Shown here in pieces: positions 43,893-52,287 of a stretch of 64,000 nucleotides of DNA (positions within the stretch are counted from its first letter, which is position 1; every line of letters begins with the position of its first letter). Both the position numbers and the translations under genes were made by a program. The notes under the pieces were generated by a model, which did no database searches, had not been told where the DNA came from, and saw only the letters and a list, made by a program, of their open reading frames with translations. This DNA is from Methanomethylovorans sp041447285. GTDB lineage: Archaea > Halobacteriota > Methanosarcinia > Methanosarcinales > Methanosarcinaceae. The stretch covers positions 105,434 through 169,433 of the forward strand of contig NZ_JBGMEB010000008.1 of assembly GCF_041447285.1 (NCBI RefSeq), given 5' to 3'.

Positions 43893-43932
43893 AGCTGCTA
43901 TATAAATATAAAAGTATTTTGTTCATATGAAC
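43893..43932 (-). promoter_or_regulatory. Promoter of dehydrogenase/kinase module 2
   Basis: The palindrome GTTCATATGAAC (43921-43932) stands in the place of the module 1 repeat, followed on the minus strand by AAAATACTTTTATATTTATATAGC, nearly the same TATA region. The two promoters share core but not operator half-sites. The rest of 43809-44037 is AT-rich without a gene. Confidence 0.55.
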
Positions 43933-44037
43933 TATAAATATATGTTTCTATATCTTGTAGTCGACTACATTAATACTCATCTGATTTAATACTGATAATA
44001 TTTTTTAAATATATATCAAAATTACAATTTCTGTTAT

Positions 44038-44553
44038 TTATTGATATCTATTTATGGCAATCTGCATCTGGCTTACAAGTTCCTCTGGTCGCAGTGAGCC
44101 GATCAGTAATCTTTTTCCATTTTTGAATTCCAGTTGTACACCACGGTTACCACTTACATTGTATGCCATACCTTTCTTACCATAGCGTATCCCCCATCCT
44201 CCATATTCTTTCAGCGGAGAGTATTCCCGCACTTGATAAATGCTTATACTTTCGTATGGGTAGTGCCTGAATGAAAGGTGAAAAGGATAGAAGCGGACAT
44301 ATAATGCATCCTGCCTTACTTCAGTGATGAGTCTGAGTGAATACATGAAAAGAGGTAGTAATATGCCAAAAAGAACGAGTAGTATGGATATCCCTGTATC
44401 AGAAGTGGGATTAGTTCCATATGGCTTGTCAAATATCAACTGCTGTATGGCACCATACCACATCATGCTTGTAGGCACAAGGATCAGTAACCAGAGCCAC
44501 CATTGGTTGAAACGCTGCTCTTCTCTGAAAAGGATGGTGTTTTTTCCATTCAT
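44038..44553 (-). CDS. Two-helix membrane protein of unknown function (PH-like C-terminal domain)
   Basis: 171 residues: two membrane helices in the first half (WWLWLLILVPTSMMWYGAI; ISILLVLFGILLPLFMYS) and a C-terminal soluble domain ending GWGIRYGKKGMAYNVSGNRG then VQLEFKNGKRLLIGSLRPEEL. This ending recurs in a family of small archaeal/bacterial membrane proteins of unknown role, so it is probably a genuine gene. No operon partner. Confidence 0.65.
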   Translation of the reverse strand: MNGKNTILFREEQRFNQWWLWLLILVPTSMMWYGAIQQLIFDKPYGTNPTSDTGISILLVLFGILLPLFMYSLRLITEVRQDALYVRFYPFHLSFRHYPYESISIYQVREYSPLKEYGGWGIRYGKKGMAYNVSGNRGVQLEFKNGKRLLIGSLRPEELVSQMQIAINRYQ

Positions 44554-44777
44554 AGCTTGATGGGAGTGAATCCAGAATATGTATCTTTTGGTAGCCTCTT
44601 TTATTAGAAGTTTTCAGGTTTCAGTATTTTTAGAAGCAGTTATAAGAATCAACATCTATTGTGTCTGATAAAATTTATACTTCGACGCATTAATATAACA
44701 TTGCGCATTTATTCAGATAAACGAGTTGATTCAATAGATAATATTTCTTTAACCTAATTCTCAAAAAGGGGACAATT

Positions 44778-45200
44778 ATGAATAAAACACATATCTACGG
44801 TATGTTGCTGTTCTTAGCAGGGATAGCAAGTGGTATGCTCATTACATGGCATGATCCTACAAATACACCTCAAGAACCTGCCTTATCCATTCCTCACATG
44901 ACAGAAAGTATCGGTGAAAATATCACATATAAACTATTTTTGTACAACAGTGGAACCCAGGAAATGCATATAGTTAATGTTGAACCCATTTTTAATGAGG
45001 ATATAGGGCAGATATTAACTAGTGATGACTTAAAAATCCCTGTTAATAAGATACTTCAGCCAGGATCTGCCATAGAGATATACGGCGCAGCAGATATCAA
45101 TAATACTAACCTTACAAAAACAGACATCTTAGAAATAGAAACTGTTACAGAAGGGTTTAATGTAACCTCTGTGACCTCATGTATGCTTACTGAATACTGA
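44778..45200 (+). CDS. Exported hypothetical protein
   Basis: 140 residues. N-terminal signal anchor (YGMLLFLAGIASGMLI) then a beta-rich domain with many Asn sites (NITYK, NNTN, NVTSV), in line with a glycosylated surface protein. GGGG before the ATG (44768-44771). Function not recognised. Confidence 0.6.
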   Translation: MNKTHIYGMLLFLAGIASGMLITWHDPTNTPQEPALSIPHMTESIGENITYKLFLYNSGTQEMHIVNVEPIFNEDIGQILTSDDLKIPVNKILQPGSAIEIYGAADINNTNLTKTDILEIETVTEGFNVTSVTSCMLTEY

Positions 45201-45213
45201 GGTCACGATCAGA

Positions 45214-45897
45214 TCATACTCCAAAGTGTTCTATCAGGGGATGTAGTAGAGTAAAAAGGCCAACAATAATGATTATTGAGCCACTTGCAAGAGGCAGTTT
45301 CTCCAGTTTGCTACTGCCTACATAGCTCTGCAGGAATCCACGACCTTTTACGAACAGCACTGATAGACATACTATTGATAGAGCCAGTCCAATGCTGAAT
45401 ATCAGTACGTAGATCAAACTATTGTACACTTGGTTAGTGGTAATACCCAATAGGAGCATAGCCAAGGCTGCAGGGCAGGGAATAAGACCAGTGGAGAGGC
45501 CAATGGCAATCACGCCTTTTCTGGTATCAATGTTGTGTGAGTGACTATGGTCATGATGGTGATAGTACCTGCGCAATATCCAGGCTCCTACAGCAATAAG
45601 TATGGCTCCTCCAATAAGGCTCATAATATCATGAGTGATATCCACATTCAGTGTATTTACAAGGTAAATAGATGCTACTCCTAAGGCTATTACTACGATC
45701 ACATGAGAGAACACTACCGTAAGTCCCAGTGTTAAAGCATCCTTCAGGTTTGCATCTGTACCCATTACGAATACTGCCATTACAGACTTGCCATGACCAG
45801 GTTCAAGTGCGTGCAATGCTCCCAGCAAAAAAGCTGAGAGAATTAGTATGAAATTCATGTCGGAAAGCAATACCTCCGGCTCTGTCAATATGTTCAT
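45214..45897 (-). CDS. NicO/RcnA-like metal transporter or sulfite-exporter family protein
   Basis: 227 residues, six membrane helices. LLGALHALEPGHGKSVMAVF holds the HxxxxGH motif of the nickel/cobalt NicO-RcnA family, the loop RRYYHHHDHSHSHN is histidine-rich, and TGLIPCPAALAMLLLG matches the second motif of that family. It likely exports or imports nickel or cobalt, both essential in methanogens. The CsoR-type regulator at 63.4 kb is not adjacent. Confidence 0.82.
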   Translation of the reverse strand: MNILTEPEVLLSDMNFILILSAFLLGALHALEPGHGKSVMAVFVMGTDANLKDALTLGLTVVFSHVIVVIALGVASIYLVNTLNVDITHDIMSLIGGAILIAVGAWILRRYYHHHDHSHSHNIDTRKGVIAIGLSTGLIPCPAALAMLLLGITTNQVYNSLIYVLIFSIGLALSIVCLSVLFVKGRGFLQSYVGSSKLEKLPLASGSIIIIVGLFTLLHPLIEHFGV

Positions 45898-46132
45898 TCA
45901 ACCGCCTCTGTGAAAATACTTAGTTCAAGTTAATGCATGTAATACTTGATGTTACTATATGTCCGTTTCAGTATATATGCATTATCACTAATTATGTTAC
46001 AATACTATGTAAAAGTAACACCAACTCGTTTTGCTCTAAATATCTTCGAACAGCAACATGAAAATAAAGAAAAGCAAAAAGAAAATAGGAACAAAAAATT
46101 CCAAAATTAAAATTAGGTACAATGGAAATTAT

Positions 46133-46471
46133 TCACACCATCTTTGTAGTCTCTGTCTGGCGTGGAGCCTTGATCACAAGGAAACGGAAGTTATCTGTAC
46201 CTTCGTTCATCAGCCTGTGTGGTATCTTTGCAGGACTTTCGATAAGCATGTCCTTTGACACTTTTTCCTGCTCCTCTCCAATCTCCACGATACCTTCTCC
46301 TTCAAGGATGTAAAAACATACATCTGTTGGTGTGGAGTGCTTCTTCAGGCTTTCTCCCGGTTTAAGCTCCATGTGCATTATCTGGGCGTGTTCCGTATCG
46401 TATAATTTGTTCACAGAAACACCATGAGGATTCTCATGTTTGCTGGCCTTCTTTACGTCAATTATTTTCAT
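46133..46471 (-). CDS. Cupin-domain protein
   Basis: 112 residues with AGGGTG before the ATG. A single cupin: HMELKPGESLKKHSTPTDVCFYILEGEGIVEIG and SPAKIPHRLMNEG carry the metal-binding His/Glu pattern. It follows hcp by 20 bp on the same strand, so it is probably in that transcript. Substrate unknown; it may bind a small ligand or metal as part of the stress response. Confidence 0.8.
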   Translation of the reverse strand: MKIIDVKKASKHENPHGVSVNKLYDTEHAQIMHMELKPGESLKKHSTPTDVCFYILEGEGIVEIGEEQEKVSKDMLIESPAKIPHRLMNEGTDNFRFLVIKAPRQTETTKMV

Positions 46472-46491
46472 GATCTATCACCCTAAAAGGT

Positions 46492-48177
46492 TTAGAGAAG
46501 GACTTTCATGTCCTCTCCAACAGTTGTGTTTGGCATGATGTTAAAGTTTTGCACCAGTACATTAAGCACATTTGGTGATACAAATGCCGGCAGCTTTGGT
46601 CCAAGCATAATGTTCTTTACTCCCAGGCTTAGCAGTGCAAGCAGTACAAGCACAGCTTTCTGTTCATACCATGCGATATTGTAAGCTACTGGCAGGTCGT
46701 TTATGTCCTTCAGTCCAAACGCCTCCGCAAGTTTCTGGGCAATGACAACCAGTGAGTAGCAATCGTTACATTGTCCGGCATCAATTACTCGTGGGATACC
46801 GCCTATATCTCCCAGATCCAGTTTGTTGTAGCGGTACTTTGCACAACCCGCTGTCAGGATCACAGTATCCTTTGGCAGAGCCGTTGCAAATTCGGTGTAG
46901 TAGTCCCTTTCCTTATGCCTGCCATCACATCCGGCCATTACGACGAACTTCTTGATCTGTCCTGCTTTCACTGCCTCTATAATCTTATCAGCAACTGAGA
47001 GGGCTGATACATGTGCAAATCCTCCCATGATAGTGCCTTCTTCAAGCTGTGTGGGCGATTTACACTGCTTTGCCTGTTCAATGATCACAGAGAAATCCTT
47101 TGTTCCATCTTTATTTGCAGTTATATGTTTGACACCATCGAATCCTACAATACCTGTTGTGTAGATGCGATCAAGGTAAGACTCCTTTGGAGGCACGATA
47201 CAGTTCGTGGTCATGAGTATAGGACCATTGAATTTCTCGAACTCTTCTTTCTGTTTCCACCAGGAACCGCCATAATTTCCAACAAAGTTGTCATATTTCT
47301 TGAAAGCCGGATATGAGTTTGCAGGCAGCATCTCTCCATGAGTATATACATCTACACCAGTACCCTGGGTTTGTTTGAGGAGCTGCTCCAGGTCACGTAG
47401 ATCATGCCCACTGATAAGTATTCCCGGCTTATCATGCACTCCTATGTTCACAGCTGTTGGCTCAGGGTTTCCATAGGTGGTTGTGTTTGCTTTGTCAAGC
47501 AAAGCAAGGGTAGTAACACCCATTGATCCACATTCCAGCACCAGAGGAACAAGTTCCGCTACACCCATGTTATCGTCCATTGTTGCCAGCAGGGCCTTCT
47601 CTATAAATGCGGATATATTATCATCTTTATATCCGAGAACGTTTGCATGGTGGGCATAGGCTGCCATGCCTTTAAGACCATAGATTAGCAATTCCCTGAG
47701 GGAGCGTATGTCCTCATTCTCTGTTGCAAGTATGCCTGTATTTATATTGACCAGGCTGTCAGCAGTGACTTTTGCCACAAGGGGCAATGGCTCTCCGGCT
47801 TTCGGACTGGCACCCAGTAACTTCTCTTTAATCCATCTTGGGAAGGATGAACCAGATTTCTCGTCAATGACCTTTGCACTAAGGAGTTTCTTTTTTATTC
47901 CATCCTTTATTTCAAAGCCTTCATTGATGAAGGATTCAATGTCAGCCTTACAGAAGTTGGTATTTGTAACAGTTGCAAAAAGTGCGTCAAGCATGAACTC
48001 ATCGGTCTTCTCATCATTGAGTTTATTTGCCCTGGCTTTTGAGTTATAGAATGCGATGCTCTTCAGAACGTACATCAAGTCATCCTGAAGATCAGCAACA
48101 TCTTCTTTCTTTCCACAGACGCCGTTCTTAGTACAGCCTGTTCCATTAAGAGTTTCTTCGCACTGGTAACAAAACAT
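46492..48177 (-). CDS. hcp: Hybrid cluster protein (hydroxylamine reductase/protein S-nitrosylase type)
   Basis: 561 residues from ATG 48177, which has AGGTGA before it; the frame upstream to 48366 is not protein-like. N-terminal cysteines at residues 3, 6, 15, 21 (C-x2-C-x8-C-x5-C) bind the cubane cluster; the hybrid-cluster ligands appear in HGEMLPANSYPAF, TTNCIVPP, GCDGRHKERDYYTEFA, LTAGCAKYRYNKLDLGDIGG and IDAGQCNDCYS. Hcp reduces nitric oxide and hydroxylamine and protects anaerobes from nitrosative or oxidative stress. It fits the other oxygen-defence genes in the window. Confidence 0.95.
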   Translation of the reverse strand: MFCYQCEETLNGTGCTKNGVCGKKEDVADLQDDLMYVLKSIAFYNSKARANKLNDEKTDEFMLDALFATVTNTNFCKADIESFINEGFEIKDGIKKKLLSAKVIDEKSGSSFPRWIKEKLLGASPKAGEPLPLVAKVTADSLVNINTGILATENEDIRSLRELLIYGLKGMAAYAHHANVLGYKDDNISAFIEKALLATMDDNMGVAELVPLVLECGSMGVTTLALLDKANTTTYGNPEPTAVNIGVHDKPGILISGHDLRDLEQLLKQTQGTGVDVYTHGEMLPANSYPAFKKYDNFVGNYGGSWWKQKEEFEKFNGPILMTTNCIVPPKESYLDRIYTTGIVGFDGVKHITANKDGTKDFSVIIEQAKQCKSPTQLEEGTIMGGFAHVSALSVADKIIEAVKAGQIKKFVVMAGCDGRHKERDYYTEFATALPKDTVILTAGCAKYRYNKLDLGDIGGIPRVIDAGQCNDCYSLVVIAQKLAEAFGLKDINDLPVAYNIAWYEQKAVLVLLALLSLGVKNIMLGPKLPAFVSPNVLNVLVQNFNIMPNTTVGEDMKVLL

Positions 48178-48426
48178 ATTTTCACCTTGCCTTATTTGGT
48201 ATCCTTTTGATACTAGTATATTGGATATACTATCATATAAGTCGGGCAGTTTCCAAGTGGATACTCTCAAGTTCTTTATGAGGATTAATAGATAGAAAAA
48301 AGAAAGGTATGAAGGATAGGTTGCATTTAGAATTCCCGTCGGTCTATAAGTGAAAACGAACTGCATCTCAGTTTTACAGCGATGGCAGCCTATCCTATTT
48401 TTATTTAACTTATTTAAGCCGGAAAA

Positions 48427-49092
48427 TTATACTGCATCAAAGAACTTGACTGCAAAGTCACAGAACTTGATGATAACATCTTTGTCCAGCTCAAACTCCT
48501 TCCTGTTACCAAGATAGTTACGGGAAGATGGAGTGATCTCCTTACCCTCTTTCAGTTCCTGGTAAGTTATGCATTTAATATGTTTCTTCGATATCACAAT
48601 AAAGTAGCAGTTCTCATACGGATAATCCGAACCAACGTCATCGAGTTTAAAACTCTCATTTTTCCTGAATTTGACATCAGTAAAATAAACTTTCCCACTG
48701 TTTTGGTCCTGTATCACGAGATCAGGCATCTTTTTGATATTTGCTGCAACATCACCACGGACACCTTTTAGAAGTTGCATCGCTCCAGGAACAGTGTTCA
48801 TCATATTGTATCTGAAGACACTGTATCCTAAGTACGTGAACAGTTCGTCAACGAGAGTTTCGGCAATCCTTCCTTTGATCATATTTTCAATGAAGATACT
48901 TTCTTTCTCAGAAATGGTACTTTTATTGACATCATTTTCATGATTTGAACAGGTGTTCTCAGAAACATCATTATCCAAGTTGTCCTGAAGTCTCTGGTGT
49001 TCTCTGCAAAGAGGACGCTCAAACCTGTTAAGAGAATAGTTGTATTCTGCTTCTGTGATCTCAGTGCTGCATTCTGTACAAATGTTTTTCAT
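48427..49092 (-). CDS. Zinc-finger protein with PD-(D/E)xK nuclease-like domain
   Basis: 221 residues from ATG 49092 (GAGGTG 7 nt before it). C5, C8, C29 and H32 form a possible zinc finger. Residues 70-160 have the order Glu78 (GRIAETLVDELF), Asp124 (KMPDLVIQDQ) and Asp139-Val-Lys141 (YFTDVKFRK), the layout of PD-(D/E)xK nucleases including Holliday junction resolvases and restriction enzymes. That suggests a DNA-binding finger joined to a nuclease, but the exact family was not recognised and no methylase gene is near, so restriction is not implied. Confidence 0.6.
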   Translation of the reverse strand: MKNICTECSTEITEAEYNYSLNRFERPLCREHQRLQDNLDNDVSENTCSNHENDVNKSTISEKESIFIENMIKGRIAETLVDELFTYLGYSVFRYNMMNTVPGAMQLLKGVRGDVAANIKKMPDLVIQDQNSGKVYFTDVKFRKNESFKLDDVGSDYPYENCYFIVISKKHIKCITYQELKEGKEITPSSRNYLGNRKEFELDKDVIIKFCDFAVKFFDAV

Positions 49093-49306
49093 TTTGATAC
49101 ACCTCAAATAATTAGCGCACGTATAAATATATTAATTGTATTTTAATTTTGCCCAGTATAAAATGGAGATTACATTCAAAAGAAGTATCACAAATCTTCG
49201 GTATGATTGTTTCAAAGATGTAATGCTAAGAATGGAAGATAAACAAAAGTGACATCAAATTACTTAACTAGTGAAGCCAACTGCATGAATATTGTGTCGG
49301 TTGTTC

Positions 49307-49480
49307 ATGGGCTATGATAGGCGTTGTCCTCTGGGCAAGGATATGGATAGTAGTGAGTGTTGTTGTGCAGGACAAACAGATCTTGTTATAAGTGAAACAC
49401 AGAGGGAATCTAATTTTTTGATTTTCGATAGTAAAGGTCAAAAATTTAATCAAGTAAAACCTCAAAATAATGTTAGATAA
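49307..49480 (+). CDS. Possible small cysteine-rich protein
   Basis: 57 codons from ATG 49307: MGYDRRCPLGKDMDSSECCC, then AGQTDLVISETQ. Four cysteines, three in a row, and no shadowing gene on the other strand make it a candidate, but there is no clear ribosome site. It occupies part of the 445-bp spacer 49093-49537, in which nothing else is visible. Confidence 0.3.
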   Translation: MGYDRRCPLGKDMDSSECCCAGQTDLVISETQRESNFLIFDSKGQKFNQVKPQNNVR

Positions 49481-49501
49481 CAGAATTAATCTCATTAATA
49501 C

Positions 49502-49528
49502 GGGCTGGTTCTCTAACAAATCCAGCCC
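49502..49528 (-). terminator. Hairpin terminator after the NYN-domain gene
   Basis: Perfect 7-bp stem GGGCTGG/CCAGCCC with a 13-nt loop, nine bases after the stop of the minus-strand gene. Confidence 0.6.
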
Positions 49529-49537
49529 TTCACTCTA

Positions 49538-50056
49538 TTATTTCTTGAGCAATAGCCGTTCATCGATTGGATAATAGGCCGTAGCTGCATCAATTAGTTC
49601 TACAGCAGTGTTTTTAGGGAAAGCATGCACTTCTACTCTCACACCTGCAGCCTTGAGGTGATTTACAAGAGCAGTAAAATCCCCATCACCTGTGACCAGC
49701 ACAACGGTATCAACTTTAGTAGATATGGATATGGCATCAATGGCTATTCCCATATCCCAGTCCCCTTTAGTTGAGCCGTCAGGTCTTGATTTTAATTGTT
49801 TTGTCTTTACTTCCCACCCAATGTGTTCTATTACTGACTTAAAACCAGACTGATCTATTTCCTTTGTTTCCACAACATAAGCCACTGCACGGATAAGCTG
49901 CCTTTCCCTCACTACAGCACTTAATAATTTTCCGAAATCCAATTTTTTTTCATAATAATTTCTGGCCGAGTAGAACATATTCTGCACATCTGCGAATACG
50001 GCCAACCTTTGACTTTTGAATATATGATCTTGATTATCCTGATCGTCTGAACCCAT
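49538..50056 (-). CDS. NYN-domain protein (LabA/DUF88 type, PIN-like)
   Basis: 172 residues. LAVFADVQNMFYSARN (the NYN Asp and Asn), KGDWDMGIAIDAIS and VLVTGDGDFTALVNHLKAAGV are the conserved acidic sites of the NYN branch of PIN-like ribonucleases. Members are thought to cut RNA. No toxin-antitoxin partner is adjacent. Single gene with its own terminator. Confidence 0.85.
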   Translation of the reverse strand: MGSDDQDNQDHIFKSQRLAVFADVQNMFYSARNYYEKKLDFGKLLSAVVRERQLIRAVAYVVETKEIDQSGFKSVIEHIGWEVKTKQLKSRPDGSTKGDWDMGIAIDAISISTKVDTVVLVTGDGDFTALVNHLKAAGVRVEVHAFPKNTAVELIDAATAYYPIDERLLLKK

Positions 50057-50256
50057 TTAATTCACCTATCCCTTTTTAAAAAAGCACTCAAATTATTTTA
50101 ATTTTAGTATTGCATTTTTAATTCAGTTGATGTGAGAGATGAGTTATAGAACCACTTCTATGATATTCTTTTCTGTTCCACATCAATATTCTCTCCCTGA
50201 GCGTTGAAGGGACCGGCTGCAAATTGCACAATATAGTGTGGCTAAAAAGGGGGCTT

Positions 50257-51549
50257 TCATTCATCAAGCCCTTTTCTGCCAAATACGTAATTAGCCACTC
50301 TTAGAGCATCCCTGTCTCCCGTTTCCTTCTCACATGAATCGCTTAATTTTACTACAGGTATGCCATTAATGCTATGCATTTTGATCACGATATTTAGAGG
50401 GGGGCTTTCCCTGAAGAATTCCTGATTATTTGTAAGGCTTGTACCAATACCAAAACTGCAGTTAATCCTGCCAGCGCAGTGCTCTTTAAGCCTTATGGCA
50501 TCTGCAGCATGTAGGGAATCACTGAAAACCAGTAGTTTTTTCATAGGATCTATGCCTTTTAATTTATAATGCTCGATGACTTTATCGGTAAAACCGAATG
50601 GATCCCCACTGTCATGCCTTACACCATCATACAGTTTCGACAGCCTGAGATCAAAATCTGCAAAAAAAGCATCAGTGCCAAATGTATCCGAAAGAGCTAT
50701 TCCAAGGTCGCCAGAATATACTTTTGTCCAGTTATCAAATGCAAAAAAGTTAGCCCTTCGCAGACTCATAAGGGCAGAATTGCCCATGATCCATTCATGT
50801 CCTATGGTACCCACAGGTTTTATTCCATATTTTCGAGCAAGATGGACATTGCTTGTCCCTGTAAAACGGGGCAGACCACACAAAACTTCTACGGCTTTAT
50901 CCTGCACTCTAAAGCTTCTTCTTCTGCGTGTACCAAATTCGGTGAAAAGACAACCACAGCCATCCAATTGTTTTCCAATGGATCTTATTTTCTCTGCATA
51001 CTTCTTAAGAAGTATCTCCTCTCCGGAACCTTCTGAAAATGACATATCTTTCCAGCTTTTTTCCATTGTGCTGAAAAAAAGTTCGGAGACCGTAGCCATG
51101 AGTACCACTTCCCAGAGAATGGCACTATGCCAGGGTCCCTTTATCCTCATGTCAAGGTTATTATTCCCGGTAAGCCCCACAATTACCTCAGATGGATCAA
51201 AACGATAGTTTTTCAGATATTCCAGATACATGGGTTTAAAGAAAGGGCAGGCAGATTTCAACCATTTATGCTCCTCTTCGGTCAGTGTGATCTTAGGAAA
51301 GTGCACATCAAGTATGTTGCGAAGCTCTTTTATAAAATCATCATTAAAACGCTGCCCACCCCTGTTGATAAAACGATATTCGACATTTGCTTCAGGGAAC
51401 AGCTCCAGTACAGCCATCTGCATGCTCAGCTTGTACAGGTCATTGTCCAGTATAGATTGAATCACGCCTGATCTTCCTACATATTTATGGATATAAGCCT
51501 GTACTTTATACCTTATGTGCCTGTCGATTATATTCGGATGATATGACAC
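50257..51549 (-). CDS. pncB: Nicotinate phosphoribosyltransferase
   Basis: 430 residues. Matches PncB along its length: NDLYKLSMQMAVLELFP, FRFDPSEV-type region, FGTRRRRSFRVQ, GTSNVHLARKYGI, GTIGHEWIMG, RHDSGDPFGFTDK, LVFSDSLHAADAI and SFGIGTSLTNN. It forms nicotinate mononucleotide for NAD salvage, useful for the NAD-using sirtuin and dehydrogenases nearby. The N-terminus is some 25 residues longer than in bacteria; ATG 51549 was kept because no better start is apparent. Confidence 0.95.
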   Translation of the reverse strand: MSYHPNIIDRHIRYKVQAYIHKYVGRSGVIQSILDNDLYKLSMQMAVLELFPEANVEYRFINRGGQRFNDDFIKELRNILDVHFPKITLTEEEHKWLKSACPFFKPMYLEYLKNYRFDPSEVIVGLTGNNNLDMRIKGPWHSAILWEVVLMATVSELFFSTMEKSWKDMSFSEGSGEEILLKKYAEKIRSIGKQLDGCGCLFTEFGTRRRRSFRVQDKAVEVLCGLPRFTGTSNVHLARKYGIKPVGTIGHEWIMGNSALMSLRRANFFAFDNWTKVYSGDLGIALSDTFGTDAFFADFDLRLSKLYDGVRHDSGDPFGFTDKVIEHYKLKGIDPMKKLLVFSDSLHAADAIRLKEHCAGRINCSFGIGTSLTNNQEFFRESPPLNIVIKMHSINGIPVVKLSDSCEKETGDRDALRVANYVFGRKGLDE

Positions 51550-51630
51550 TTAAATGACCTGATGAAGAAAAAATCGACAGGAGTCATTAAACCCCTTAAG
51601 AATTAATGAAAAAAAGAAAAGCAGATGGAT

Positions 51631-51861
51631 TTATTCAGGTCTTACCAGTATCTTTGAAGCCATACCTTTTCCAAGAGCATATTTACAACCGCTTACTTCT
51701 ACAATAAGAGAACCCATGTTATCTCTGGTTACTTTCAGAGGGCAGTTCTCTATGAAACCCATAGCTTTCAGGCGCTCTGCAAGAGATTTACTTGCGTTGA
51801 TCCCTGCAACTTTGGTTTCAGTACCTTCGGAAACCATTGCAAGGGGAATTGGTGGGGCCAT
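51631..51861 (-). CDS. feoA: FeoA-family iron-transport accessory protein
   Basis: 76 residues, an SH3-like FeoA domain: PLAMVSEGTETKVAGINA, ERLKAMGFIENCPLKV and GSLIVEVSGCKYALGKGMASKILV. GAGGT lies before the ATG. FeoA associates with the FeoB ferrous iron channel; feoB is not in this window, so the protein may act alone or with a distant feoB. Two palindromes upstream suggest control by a DtxR-type metal regulator. Confidence 0.9.
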   Translation of the reverse strand: MAPPIPLAMVSEGTETKVAGINASKSLAERLKAMGFIENCPLKVTRDNMGSLIVEVSGCKYALGKGMASKILVRPE

Positions 51862-51964
51862 AATTCATACCTCTTCGACAATTTGTTAGTTTTTTTGTCA
51901 ACTGCGGTTCTTGCTCAGCGCACGTTGGAGCCTTAAAGGTCCAAATGCATGTGCTGCCCAATCT

Positions 51965-52054
51965 ATTAGGTATGCCTAATTTGATTTGACACTTCTATCT
52001 AGGAATTGTAAGTATATAAGCTTGTCTCTGCTATAATAATTAGTCATGACTAAT
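51965..52054 (-). promoter_or_regulatory. feoA promoter with two DtxR-like palindromes
   Basis: Palindrome ATTAGGTATGCCTAAT at 51965-51980 and palindrome ATTAGTCATGACTAAT at 52039-52054 share ATTAG...CTAAT ends and flank the TATA box CTTATATAC (52012-52020, minus). One sits just after the expected start point, one just before the TATA box, as for repressor operators. The remainder of 51862-52287 has no gene. Confidence 0.6.
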
Positions 52055-52287
52055 ATTATGAGTTATAACTTATTTTATACGTCATAAGAGAAGAAGATTA
52101 GATAGATCGAATAAAATTATCTGTCCCATTGAAAGTGAATGATTAAGATGAAATTGATTTTACCTCGTTTTTCCAAACTCAAATACTCCACCGGAAATGC
52201 ACCTTTTTAATTATACAAGAAGCATTTCAAAAAGTATATGTTAAATGTACATTCACTTTTATTGATACCTCTGTTGGATGGAAAAAT

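Noticed and set aside
46058..46258. 66-codon plus-strand frame rich in lysine before the cupin gene's end
   Set aside because: Overlaps the cupin gene on the other strand and has no ribosome site or family signal.
50576..51208. 210-codon plus-strand frame inside pncB
   Set aside because: Shadow of a full-length PncB with all motifs.
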